Shown: piece after piece, positions 6,854 through 13,813 of the stretch
How the letters are laid out: every line of letters starts with the position of its first letter
Numbering within the stretch: position 1 is the stretch's first letter
Translations under genes and position numbers: made by a program
Notes under the pieces: model-generated
What the model saw: the letters and a program-made list of their open reading frames with translations, nothing else
Databases searched by the model: none
What the model was told of the DNA's origin: nothing
Assembly: GCA_041476545.1 (NCBI GenBank)
Contig: JBGOTP010000099.1
Coordinates: 1-14,209, forward strand
DNA from: JBGOTP01 sp041476545
Lineage (GTDB): Bacteria > Acidobacteriota > Vicinamibacteria > Vicinamibacterales > CAVVIG01
Direction: 5' to 3'
DNA: 14,209 bases

Positions 6854-8490
6854 CGCTGGCAACGGCGATGGCCGGGGGCGGCTGGCTGGCGGCGCAGGCC
6901 GGCGGCTATTGGCGCTACCGCTCTGCGCTGGCCGATCCCGCTCCGACGCAGCGAACCGTCTTGATGGCGTATCTGCGCGCGAATGCGGGTACGACGTTCG
7001 GTCGTGCGCACGGCTTCGCGACCATCCGCTCCATCGAAGCCTATCAAGAGAGGGTTCCGCTCGCTTCGTACTCGGACTTCGCTCCGTTGATTGACGACAT
7101 CTCACGCGGAGAGCACGGCGTGCTCACGAGAGATCGCGTCCGGACGCTCGCCCTGTCCAGCGGATCGGTCTCGGCGGCGAAGCGGGTGCCGTACACGCGT
7201 GCGCTGCAGCAGGAATTTCGGCGCGCTGTCGCGCCGTGGGTGTTCGATCTGTGTCTCGATCGTCCGCGGCTCGCCACGGGATCGAGCTACTGGTCGATCA
7301 CGCCCGTCGCTGTCGATCGCGCGTCGAGCGCCGGCGCCGTTCCCGTCGGCTTCGACGAAGACGCGGCATACTTGGGCGCTGCGTGGAAACGGCTCATCGA
7401 TGCCACGCTCGCGGTGCCGAGTGCCGTGCGCTTCGTGCAGGACATGGACACGTTTCGCTACGTGACGCTGCTCTTCCTCCTGCGGCGCTCGGACTTGAGC
7501 TTCGTGTCGGTGTGGCATCCAACGTTTCTGACCCTGTTGCTCGAGGCACTGGAGCCTCATTGGGAGTCAATCGTCTCGGATCTGAGGCGAGGCACGCTCA
7601 GCCCGCCGTCCCGCCTGCCCGGGGACGTCGATCAGGAACTGCGATCCCATCTTCGCGCCGATCCGCATCGCGCCGCCGAGCTGAAGGCGATCGGGCCGCG
7701 AGAGGCGTCGGCGATCTGGCCGCGTCTTCAGGTTGTCAGCTGCTGGGCGGATGGGCACGCGGCGCTCGCGCTGCCGGCGCTGCGGTCACGGCTGCCACGT
7801 GCGCGGGTTCAGCCTAAGGGACTGCTTGCGACTGAAGCTGTAGTAACGGTGCCGTTCCGCGGCCTGACGCCGCTAGCGATCCGATCGCATTTCTTCGAGT
7901 TCGTGCGCGACGGCCGCGCCCATCTCGCCCATCAGCTCGTCCCCGGTGAGGTGTACTCCGTCGTCGTCACGACGGGTGGAGGGCTGTACCGATACCGTCT
8001 CGAAGACAGGGTGCGGGTGAACGGCTTCGTTGAGAAGACGCCTTCGCTAAAGTTCCTCGGCAAGGAAGATCACGTGTCGGATCTCTGCGGCGAGAAGCTG
8101 AACGAGACGTTCGTGGCCGGCGCGCTCGCGGAGGTCTGCGCGCAGCTCCGCGTCACGGCTCGATTTGCGCTGTTGGCGCCTGACCTTGCTGAGTCGCCGC
8201 CCGGCTACACGCTGTACATCGAGACGGACGCCGCGCCGCCAGCCGCGTTGGGCACGATGCTCGATGACGCACTCGCTCGCAATCCTCAGTACCGCTATTG
8301 TCGGACGCTGCGTCAGATCGCTCCCGTCCGTCTCTTTCACGCGACCGACCCGATGTTTCCTGCGTACGTCGAGCGCTGCCGTGAGTTGGGACAGCGGGTC
8401 GGAGACATCAAGCCGCTCGCGCTCAGCGCGCGGGAGGGTTGGTCCAAGGCATTTCAGGGGATGTATCACGCGGACGAACGCCGTTATTAG
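6850..8490 (+). CDS. GH3-family acyl-adenylating amide synthetase
   Basis: The 546-aa protein is of the GH3 auxin-responsive-promoter family (ANL-type adenylating enzymes). Plant members adenylate a carboxylic acid with ATP and join it to an amino acid. Visible motifs are the phosphate-binding loop SSGSVSAAKRVPYT (103-116), KGLLATEAVVTVPF (323-336, matching the family's Gly-Leu-x-Ala-(S/T)-x-(E/A) block), GGGLYRYRLEDRVRV (376-390, with D386 as expected ATP-ribose ligand), LKFLGKEDHVSDLCGEKLNE (400-419) and a late lysine, K533, in WSKAFQ as a candidate catalytic Lys. Length fits bacterial members. The start is GTG 6850 (GTGA overlap, GGAG eight bases upstream); a GTG at 6805 would lie inside the previous gene. 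It probably activates a fatty or other organic acid for amide formation. Substrate and amine are unknown. Confidence 0.88.
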   Translation: MTLATAMAGGGWLAAQAGGYWRYRSALADPAPTQRTVLMAYLRANAGTTFGRAHGFATIRSIEAYQERVPLASYSDFAPLIDDISRGEHGVLTRDRVRTLALSSGSVSAAKRVPYTRALQQEFRRAVAPWVFDLCLDRPRLATGSSYWSITPVAVDRASSAGAVPVGFDEDAAYLGAAWKRLIDATLAVPSAVRFVQDMDTFRYVTLLFLLRRSDLSFVSVWHPTFLTLLLEALEPHWESIVSDLRRGTLSPPSRLPGDVDQELRSHLRADPHRAAELKAIGPREASAIWPRLQVVSCWADGHAALALPALRSRLPRARVQPKGLLATEAVVTVPFRGLTPLAIRSHFFEFVRDGRAHLAHQLVPGEVYSVVVTTGGGLYRYRLEDRVRVNGFVEKTPSLKFLGKEDHVSDLCGEKLNETFVAGALAEVCAQLRVTARFALLAPDLAESPPGYTLYIETDAAPPAALGTMLDDALARNPQYRYCRTLRQIAPVRLFHATDPMFPAYVERCRELGQRVGDIKPLALSAREGWSKAFQGMYHADERRY

Positions 8491-8498
8491 TACGTAGA

Positions 8499-8518
8499 GC
8501 GCGGGCGTTAGGCCGCGC
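8499..8518 (+). other. Hairpin between the two cluster blocks
   Basis: GCGCGG (8499-8504) pairs with CCGCGC (8513-8518) around an eight-base loop. It sits in the 48-base gap between the GH3 stop and the next radical SAM gene, the longest gap inside the two blocks. There is no T-run after it, so it is not a typical intrinsic terminator. It could be an attenuator or an mRNA-processing or stability element, or chance in G+C-rich DNA. Confidence 0.3.
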
Positions 8519-8538
8519 GGAGAGTCTGCCGGACACCG

Positions 8539-9882
8539 ATGAAGAAGATCACGTTCATTCGTCCCAACATGAGCGACATGCGGTCGTCCGACGCCATGGA
8601 GCCCATGGTGTTCGCGATTCTCGCCAGTCGTACGCCTCGCGATATCGACGTCGTCCTGCACGACGATCGCTTGTCGCCGATTCCGTTCGACGACCCCACC
8701 GACCTGGTGGCGATGACCGTGGAGACCTTCACGGCGCGGAGGGCCTACCAGATCGCCGCGAAGTTCCGCGAGCGCGGCGTCAAGGTGGTCATGGGCGGCT
8801 ACCACCCGACGTTCGTGCCGGACGAAGCGCTGAGATTCGCCGACGCCATCGTCGTCGGAGACGCCGAGGGACTGTGGGAACAGGTCGTCAGCGACGCTGG
8901 TGCCGGCGCGCTGCAACGCTGCTATCGCCAATCGGAACAGCCGTCTCTCGCGGCGCTGATGCCCGATCGCACGATCTTTCGCGGGAAACGCTACGCCCCG
9001 CTCTCGCTCGTGCAGTTCGGCCGTGGCTGTCGATTCGCGTGCGACTTCTGCTCCATTCACGCGTTCTACGGGTCCAACCTCCGCCAGCGACCGGTACGCG
9101 AGGTCGTCACAGAGATCGAATCGCTCGAGCGGCGACACATCTTCTTCGTCGACGACAACATCTTCGTCGACGTCCCGCGAGCGGAGGCGTTGTTCAGGGC
9201 GCTCGTTCCGTTGCGCATCAAGTGGTCGTGCCAGGTGAGCATCGACGTCGCGCGCAACGACGCGCTTCTGGCGCTCATGGAGCGAAGCGGCTGCACAACG
9301 GCCGTCGTGGGCTTCGAGTCGCTGGACGCGCGCAACCTCGCCCAGATGAACAAGAAGTGGAACCTCAAGTACGCCGACTACGCGACGTCGATTCGCAGGC
9401 TCCACGATCACGGGGTGATGATCTACGGCACGTTCGTCTTCGGCTACGACTACGACACGGTTGATGCCTTCGAGAGGAACGTCGAGTTCGCGCTGAGATC
9501 GAAGTTCTTCCTCGCGAACTTCAATCCGCTGACGCCAACTCCGGGCGCCAGACTCTTCGACCGGCTTCGCGAGGAACGGCGCTTGATTCACGACCGCTGG
9601 TGGCTGGATCCGGCGTATCAGTACGGTCACGCGACGTTCCGGCCGCGCGGCATGACGCCTGACGAGTTGACAGAAGGCTGCTTCTGGGCGCGCCGGCAAT
9701 TCTTTCGGTACAGCTCGATCGGGCGGCGCGTGCTCGATCCGGCCACCAACTGCCGCAGCGTCCATCGTCTGGGTCTCTATCTCGCGGCGAACCTCATCTC
9801 CCGGAGGGAGATTCTCAGAAAGCAGAATCGGAACCTCGGAGAGCGCACGCCGGTGGAGCAGTTGTCGGTGGAGCAGGGATGA
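8539..9882 (+). CDS. B12-binding-type radical SAM protein C
   Basis: The 447-aa protein is a close relative of B and D. The N-terminal B12-like domain (1-120) carries HDDRLSPIPFDDPTDLVAMT and VVMGGYHPTFVPDEA, without DxHxxG. The radical SAM motif is CRFACDFC (C164, C168, C171). The core has IFFVDDNIFVDV (201-212), ERSGCTTAVVGFES and FVFGYDYDT; the C-terminal part has RWWLDPAYQYG and C381 in PDELTEGC. The start is ATG 8539; the ribosome site is weak (GGAC close by, GGAGAG about 15 bases upstream). It is predicted to be a cytoplasmic iron-sulfur enzyme using SAM and probably cobalamin; the reaction is unknown. It opens the second block and overlaps D by ATGA. A 24-base stretch over the FFVDDNI codons (9139-9162) is identical to gene B (4261-4284), which fits paralogy by duplication. 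Confidence 0.9.
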   Translation: MKKITFIRPNMSDMRSSDAMEPMVFAILASRTPRDIDVVLHDDRLSPIPFDDPTDLVAMTVETFTARRAYQIAAKFRERGVKVVMGGYHPTFVPDEALRFADAIVVGDAEGLWEQVVSDAGAGALQRCYRQSEQPSLAALMPDRTIFRGKRYAPLSLVQFGRGCRFACDFCSIHAFYGSNLRQRPVREVVTEIESLERRHIFFVDDNIFVDVPRAEALFRALVPLRIKWSCQVSIDVARNDALLALMERSGCTTAVVGFESLDARNLAQMNKKWNLKYADYATSIRRLHDHGVMIYGTFVFGYDYDTVDAFERNVEFALRSKFFLANFNPLTPTPGARLFDRLREERRLIHDRWWLDPAYQYGHATFRPRGMTPDELTEGCFWARRQFFRYSSIGRRVLDPATNCRSVHRLGLYLAANLISRREILRKQNRNLGERTPVEQLSVEQG

Positions 9883-11210
9883 AAGTCACGTTCGTCAAGC
9901 CAAACATCGGCCGCATGGAGCACAGCCTCTATGTCGACGAGGGGCGAATGGAGCCCTTACAACTCGGCGTGATCGCCGGCATGACGCCTCCAGACGTCGA
10001 CGTGGCTCTCTACGACGACCGCATGGAACCGATTCCGTACCACGAGCCGACGGACCTCGTGGCCATCACGGTGGAAACTTACACGGCCCGGCGCGCGTAC
10101 GAGATCAGCGCTGAATACCGCGCGCGCGGAGTGCCCGTGATCATGGGAGGGATGCAGCCGACGCTCATCCCCGATGAGGTCATTCCGCACGCGGATTCCA
10201 TCTTCATCGGCGACGCCGAGTTCCTCTGGTCGACAGTGGTCGCCGATGCGCGCCACCATCGGCTCCAGCCGATCTATCGAGCTCCGGTCGGCATTCCGCA
10301 GCCAGGCACGCTCACGCGACGGGATCTGTTCAACGGCAAGGGGTACCTGCCGATCACCCTCATGCAGTTCAGTCGCGGCTGCCGGTTCGCGTGCACGTTC
10401 TGCGCGGTCAGCACGTTCTTCGAGAAGACCCAGTACTGCCGTGACGTGCGTGAAGTCGTCAGAGAAATCGAATCGCAGGACCGCAAGTTGATCTTCTTCG
10501 TCGATGACAACATCCTGTCCAACTTCAAGGCGGCCAAGGCGCTCTTCCGAGCGCTCATCCCCTTGAAGATTCACTGGGTCTCTCAGGGCAGCATCGACAT
10601 GACGCAGGACCGCGAGCTCATGGACCTCATGGTGAAGAGCGGGTGCGTCGGGCTGGTCGTCGGCTTCGAGTCGATCGATCCGCAGAACCTGCGCTCGATG
10701 AAGAAGGCGCCGAACTTCATCGGCGGTTTCAGAGACTACAAACCGCAGCTCGAGATGATCCGCGACTACGGCCTTCAATTGTGGGCGGCTTTCACGCTGG
10801 GGCACGACCACGATACGCGGGACTCGATCGATCGCACTCTCGAGTTCGCGCTCGAGAACAAATTCTGCTTCGGCGCGTTCAACATCCTCGTGCCCTATCC
10901 CAACACGCCGCTCTACCGGACGCTCCAGACGCAGAGACGCTTGCTGTACGACGGGAAGTGGTGGCTCCATCCTGAATACCGGTTCAACTACGCCTCGTTC
11001 CGCCCCCAACGAATGTCGCCAGACGAGCTCACCGAGGCGTGCTTTCACGCGCGCGCCACCTTCAACAGCTTTGGATCGATCGTCAGGCGTGCGTTCGACT
11101 TCAAGACCAACATGCGTTCGCTGTATCGATTCGGCATCTATGTGGGCTATAACCCGATATTCCGCAAAGAAGTGTTCAAGAAGCACGGCATGCGATTCGG
11201 CCTTCACTGA
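9879..11210 (+). CDS. B12-binding-type radical SAM protein D
   Basis: The 443-aa protein starts at ATG 9879, overlapping C as ATGA, with GGAGCAGGG just upstream. The N-terminal domain has YDDRMEPIPYHEPTDLVAIT (45-64) and VIMGGMQPTLIPDE (87-100). The His that A, B and C have in the GGxH position is Gln here. The radical SAM motif is CRFACTFC (C168, C172, C175). The core has LIFFVDDNILSN (204-215) and KSGCVGLVVGFES; the C-terminal part has WWLHPEYRFN and C388 in PDELTEAC. In place of the FGYD of B and C it has LGHDHDT (307-313), and LVPYPNTPLY where B has LTPFPGTELY, so its substrate pocket probably differs. It is predicted cytoplasmic. The stop shares one base with the next start (TGATG). Confidence 0.9.
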   Translation: MKVTFVKPNIGRMEHSLYVDEGRMEPLQLGVIAGMTPPDVDVALYDDRMEPIPYHEPTDLVAITVETYTARRAYEISAEYRARGVPVIMGGMQPTLIPDEVIPHADSIFIGDAEFLWSTVVADARHHRLQPIYRAPVGIPQPGTLTRRDLFNGKGYLPITLMQFSRGCRFACTFCAVSTFFEKTQYCRDVREVVREIESQDRKLIFFVDDNILSNFKAAKALFRALIPLKIHWVSQGSIDMTQDRELMDLMVKSGCVGLVVGFESIDPQNLRSMKKAPNFIGGFRDYKPQLEMIRDYGLQLWAAFTLGHDHDTRDSIDRTLEFALENKFCFGAFNILVPYPNTPLYRTLQTQRRLLYDGKWWLHPEYRFNYASFRPQRMSPDELTEACFHARATFNSFGSIVRRAFDFKTNMRSLYRFGIYVGYNPIFRKEVFKKHGMRFGLH

Positions 11211-11914
11211 TGACGATGAGATTTTTCAGACTCTATGAGTACCTGGCGCCACTCGTACTGTTTCCGGTCAGCTACTATCTGTGGCTGACACGGTTCGGTG
11301 GCCGTCATGACTTCGTGCTGCTCGCGCTGTCGATGCCGGTGGTGTTCGCCTACCTCATCCCCGGGCTCGGAACGAATTGGTTGAAGCTGTGGGAGTTCAA
11401 CACGCGATTGAAGCTGGGCCGGTTCCGAGCTCAGCACGGCTTCGTCTTCGGGAGCGCCACTAGCCTCTTCGCGCTGTTGTGCGTGGAGCCTCAGGCCCCG
11501 ACCCTTGGCTGGTTCGAGTTGTTTCGCGCGGGATTCATCATGGGTTCGGTGCTGGCGTTCTGGAACTGGCTCTACGACATCTACGCGATCAGGGCGGGGC
11601 TGATCGTCGTCTACAACCGGCCGTATTCGAAACGACAAGGGCCAGAAGCAATCGCGACGGCGTACGCGCCGGTCTTCTTCGGCACCTTTGGCGCGTGCTA
11701 CGGCATTGCGCTGTCGATCTACCGGTATGACCTGCTCGAGCTTGGCTGCCGTGACTGCTTCTGGCAGCTTTTCGTTGGAGGCGCGTGTGCGGGCCTGTTC
11801 ATTCCCGTGTTGATGTTCGTGCTCTATTCCTACGCAACCGACGGCGTCTCAGGACTTGAGGCCTGTCACGGAGAATCGGACCACCCTGAACCGATGCCAT
11901 GGAGGGCCAAATGA
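11210..11914 (+). CDS. Polytopic membrane protein, unknown function
   Basis: The 234-aa protein has about six predicted membrane helices, at roughly 9-27, 34-52, 77-93, 105-125, 148-170 and 184-206, judged by eye from hydrophobicity. A charged stretch WEFNTRLKLGRFRAQHG lies between helices 2 and 3, and NRPYSKRQGPEA between 4 and 5. The C-terminal tail is short, acidic and contains histidines. I do not recognise the family. The start is ATG 11210, sharing a base with the radical SAM D stop; ATG 11216 is an equally possible start. It overlaps the next membrane gene by ATGA. The tight packing suggests it belongs to the pathway, as a transporter, a membrane anchor or an integral membrane enzyme. 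No catalytic motif is clear. Confidence 0.7.
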   Translation: MTMRFFRLYEYLAPLVLFPVSYYLWLTRFGGRHDFVLLALSMPVVFAYLIPGLGTNWLKLWEFNTRLKLGRFRAQHGFVFGSATSLFALLCVEPQAPTLGWFELFRAGFIMGSVLAFWNWLYDIYAIRAGLIVVYNRPYSKRQGPEAIATAYAPVFFGTFGACYGIALSIYRYDLLELGCRDCFWQLFVGGACAGLFIPVLMFVLYSYATDGVSGLEACHGESDHPEPMPWRAK

Positions 11915-12336
11915 AAGCGATCAGCGCGCTGCAGTTGCTCATGTGGTTTATCTGTGCGTTTCACATTCTGGTGGGCGTGAGCCTCAATGTTCCCCTGATT
12001 CCGCTCGACGTCATCGCGCGGTACTACGGCGCCACGGTCGAATGGACACCGCAGTTCGTGTACATCCTGAAGCCCCTCGGGGCGTTCATGTTCGTCCTGG
12101 GAGGACTCGCGGCGGCGGCGGCGCTCAAGCCGCTGTATCACAAAGCCATTGTCTATGGCTTCGTCGCGCTGTTCACGTTGCGCGCGTTGCAGCGCCTGAT
12201 CTTCCAGCAGGAACTGCAGACGGCGTTCTCCATCCCGAGCGCCAGGAACCGTGGCTCGATGGTGCTTTTCTTCACGCTGGCCGCGGTGCTGTTCGCCGTG
12301 TATCGCGCCGCTGAGAAACGAAAGGCGCTGGGCTAG
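11911..12336 (+). CDS. Small four-helix membrane protein
   Basis: The 141-aa protein has about four membrane helices, at roughly 5-25, 50-72, 78-96 and 114-131. The layout resembles small DoxX- or DUF4345-like membrane proteins, but no diagnostic motif lets me assign a family. The start is placed at ATG 11911, which overlaps the preceding stop as ATGA and has GGAGGG (11901-11906) four bases upstream; the ATG at 11899 overlaps that ribosome site and is less likely. It ends 13 bases before the hydroxylase gene. It might be a small partner of the adjacent membrane protein or of the hydroxylase, but this is only inferred from position. Confidence 0.65.
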   Translation: MKAISALQLLMWFICAFHILVGVSLNVPLIPLDVIARYYGATVEWTPQFVYILKPLGAFMFVLGGLAAAAALKPLYHKAIVYGFVALFTLRALQRLIFQQELQTAFSIPSARNRGSMVLFFTLAAVLFAVYRAAEKRKALG

Positions 12337-12349
12337 TCAGGGCTGCACG

Positions 12350-13267
12350 ATGAGCGTCACCGCGCTCCTGGCGATCGCGCTCGGCATCCAGGTGTTCTTT
12401 TTCCTGATCGATCTCATCGATCGGCACCTCACGCGCGATCGTCGATACGAGGGGCAACCGCTGAAGCCACGCACCATGGTTTTCATGGTGGTGGTGCTGT
12501 CGCTGTACTTCCTCGTTCAGTACGGTGGTTTCGCGTTGGTGCCCGACACCGACACGCTGCTCGTCACGATCGGTGCGACGTGGGCCGATGTGCTCGGTCG
12601 ACCGTCGGCCACAGGCACCATCAGTGGCCCGTGGCTGTGGGCGATGGTCGCGGCAGCCTTCTATCTGTCAGGACTGTGGGACTACCTGATGCATCGTTTC
12701 GTCAGTCACGGCCGATGGCTCTGGTTCACCCACGAATACCATCACCTGCCGAACCAGGTGTTCGTGGGCATGCCCGGGGTGGCCGCCCGGCCATTTGCCG
12801 TGGTGACGACGTTCCCGGTGACGGTGGGAACGATCGTGTGTGCCTACGCGGTTCTCGTCGGCTTCGGCCAGCCGCTGTGGGATCTGGAGCCGCTGAAGGT
12901 CCTGGTGCTGCTCCACGTGTTCGTGCTCACGTCGAGCCACTCCTGTTGTCTGCGCCGGTGGTGGTGGGTGCATCGCGTCATGACGTGTGCGGCGCTCACC
13001 ACGCCGCACGAGCACGTGTTGCACCACACGGTCGAGATGAAGGGGAACTACGGCAACTTCACGACGCTCTGGGACCGCCTGTTCGGCACCTACCTCGAGC
13101 CGACCCGGACCACCGACGAGCGGCTCGTGCTCGGGCTCGCGTATGACCAGGACTTTCTCGGTGCCGTGACAGCGGGCCGGCTCAAGCTGCCAGCGCGCGT
13201 ACGCACGTACTTCCAGGTCGATCGATACTGCAACACGGCTCCAGGCCCACCATCAACGGGAGCATGA
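12350..13267 (+). CDS. Sterol desaturase / fatty acid hydroxylase superfamily enzyme
   Basis: The 305-aa integral membrane protein has the His clusters of the non-haem di-iron family: HRFVSH (H115, H120), HEYHH (H128, H131, H132) and HEHVLHH (H220, H222, H225, H226), plus H197 in TSSHSCC. Hydrophobic segments lie at about 5-22, 42-62, 93-110, 148-170 and 182-198. Members use O2 and electrons to hydroxylate or desaturate lipids such as sterols, sphingoid bases, alkylglycerols or fatty chains, at the membrane. The start is ATG 12350; the open frame begins at 12251 inside the previous gene, which has a better-supported frame there. No electron-donor gene is visible in the window. It ends the cluster, so it may act on the finished or membrane-bound product. 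Confidence 0.85.
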   Translation: MSVTALLAIALGIQVFFFLIDLIDRHLTRDRRYEGQPLKPRTMVFMVVVLSLYFLVQYGGFALVPDTDTLLVTIGATWADVLGRPSATGTISGPWLWAMVAAAFYLSGLWDYLMHRFVSHGRWLWFTHEYHHLPNQVFVGMPGVAARPFAVVTTFPVTVGTIVCAYAVLVGFGQPLWDLEPLKVLVLLHVFVLTSSHSCCLRRWWWVHRVMTCAALTTPHEHVLHHTVEMKGNYGNFTTLWDRLFGTYLEPTRTTDERLVLGLAYDQDFLGAVTAGRLKLPARVRTYFQVDRYCNTAPGPPSTGA

Positions 13268-13275
13268 GCGAACGG

Positions 13276-13281
13276 TATACT
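13276..13281 (+). promoter_or_regulatory. Possible -10 element before YncE-like remnant
   Basis: TATACT lies just after the hydroxylase stop and 9 bases before the YncE-like reading frame. It matches the sigma-70 -10 consensus closely. No convincing -35 is seen 16-18 bases upstream, inside the hydroxylase gene. It may be a relic of the lost gene's promoter. Confidence 0.35.
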
Positions 13282-13289
13282 CCGGCACA

Positions 13290-13589
13290 AGGATCCACAC
13301 GCGAAGTCTCGCACTCGTTCTGACGCTGGCACTTGCTCAGCCACTGTTCGCGCAGTCAACCCTGAGCTACCGCATCACTCACACATACACGCTCGGCGGA
13401 GACGGCGGTTGGGACTACATCGTCCCCGATCCGCCAAACCACCGGCTGTTCATCGGCCGTCAGAACCGGGCCATGGTCGTTGATGAAGACACGGGGAAGC
13501 TCATATATATGGGAGTCGTAGAAGTTCTCCTCACGCTGCTCATCGTTTGGTTCGCGCTGACGTGGCCGAGCCAGCCCGCCGAGGACTGA
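13290..13589 (+). pseudogene. Truncated YncE-like beta-propeller gene, start lost and 3' end replaced
   Basis: This frame of 99 codons begins with a signal-peptide-like RSLALVLTLALAQPLFAQ, then YRITHTYTLGGDGGWDYIVP, HRLFIGRQNRAMVVDEDTGK. That is the usual start of secreted YncE-type proteins with YVTN beta-propeller repeats, common in Acidobacteriota. No ATG, GTG or TTG is placed to start it: the codon where a Met would sit reads ACA-AGG, so a small deletion may have removed ATG. Similarity stops after DEDTGKL near 13500, and the frame continues as a hydrophobic tail (GVVEVLLTLLIVWFALTW) ending in TGA. Intact relatives are several hundred residues long, so nearly all propeller blades are missing. 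It is a remnant joined to unrelated DNA. The hydroxylase cluster ends only 23 bases before it. Confidence 0.7.
13509..13589 (+). CDS. Possible 26-aa single-helix membrane peptide
   Basis: An ATG at 13509, nine bases after GGGGAAG, opens MGVVEVLLTLLIVWFALTW followed by a short polar tail. It is one hydrophobic helix. It shares the frame of the YncE-like remnant and starts right at the point where YncE similarity ends. It could be a translated small ORF on the inserted DNA, or just the accidental tail of the remnant. I recognise no family. Confidence 0.2.
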   Translation: MGVVEVLLTLLIVWFALTWPSQPAED

Positions 13590-13710
13590 TCCGAGTACGG
13601 CACAACGGTGATCAACAACCATGGTACTGAACCGAGGCGTGCTCTGGTGAAGAGGGCGTGGTATCCAGTGAAGTGTTGCCCCTTTTTGCTCGAATGAGGG
13701 CTGATTCTGC

Positions 13711-13813
13711 ATGAACGTCTCACTGACCCCCGGAGCTCGAGCGCCAGGTGAACGAAAAGGTTGAAAGCGGTCTGTACCAGACAGCGGGCGAAGTCGCCGG
13801 TAGCTCCTTAAGC
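13711..13813 (+). pseudogene. ParD-type antitoxin remnant with frameshift
   Basis: ATG 13711 opens MNVSLTP, then the frame runs into a stop shortly after. If one C is removed from the five-C run at 13727-13731, it reads on as ELERQVNEKVESGLYQTAGEV. This is the N-terminal ribbon-helix-helix of ParD/CopG antitoxins, which typically begin MNVSLTPELE..V..KV.SG.Y..ASEVV. After GEV the usual REALRLL helix is replaced by GSSLSHS, so similarity ends near 13810. No ParE toxin frame follows. The remnant has lost both frame and C-terminus and is not expected to be functional. Confidence 0.65.

Noticed and set aside
8047..9765. Long minus-strand open frame of 572 codons
   Set aside because: It runs antisense across both the GH3 gene and radical SAM C, whose motifs are clear. 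The translation is Arg-, Glu- and Val-rich without recognisable domains, a usual shadow in G+C-rich DNA.
9957..11207. Minus-strand open frame of 416 codons
   Set aside because: Antisense to radical SAM D and composed of repeated Glu-, Arg- and Val-rich stretches that mirror its plus-strand codons; similar shadows oppose radical SAM B.
13770..13782. GTCTG-TAC-CAGAC palindrome
   Set aside because: It falls within codons for the conserved SGLYQTA part of the ParD remnant, so coding constraint explains it as well as any operator role.
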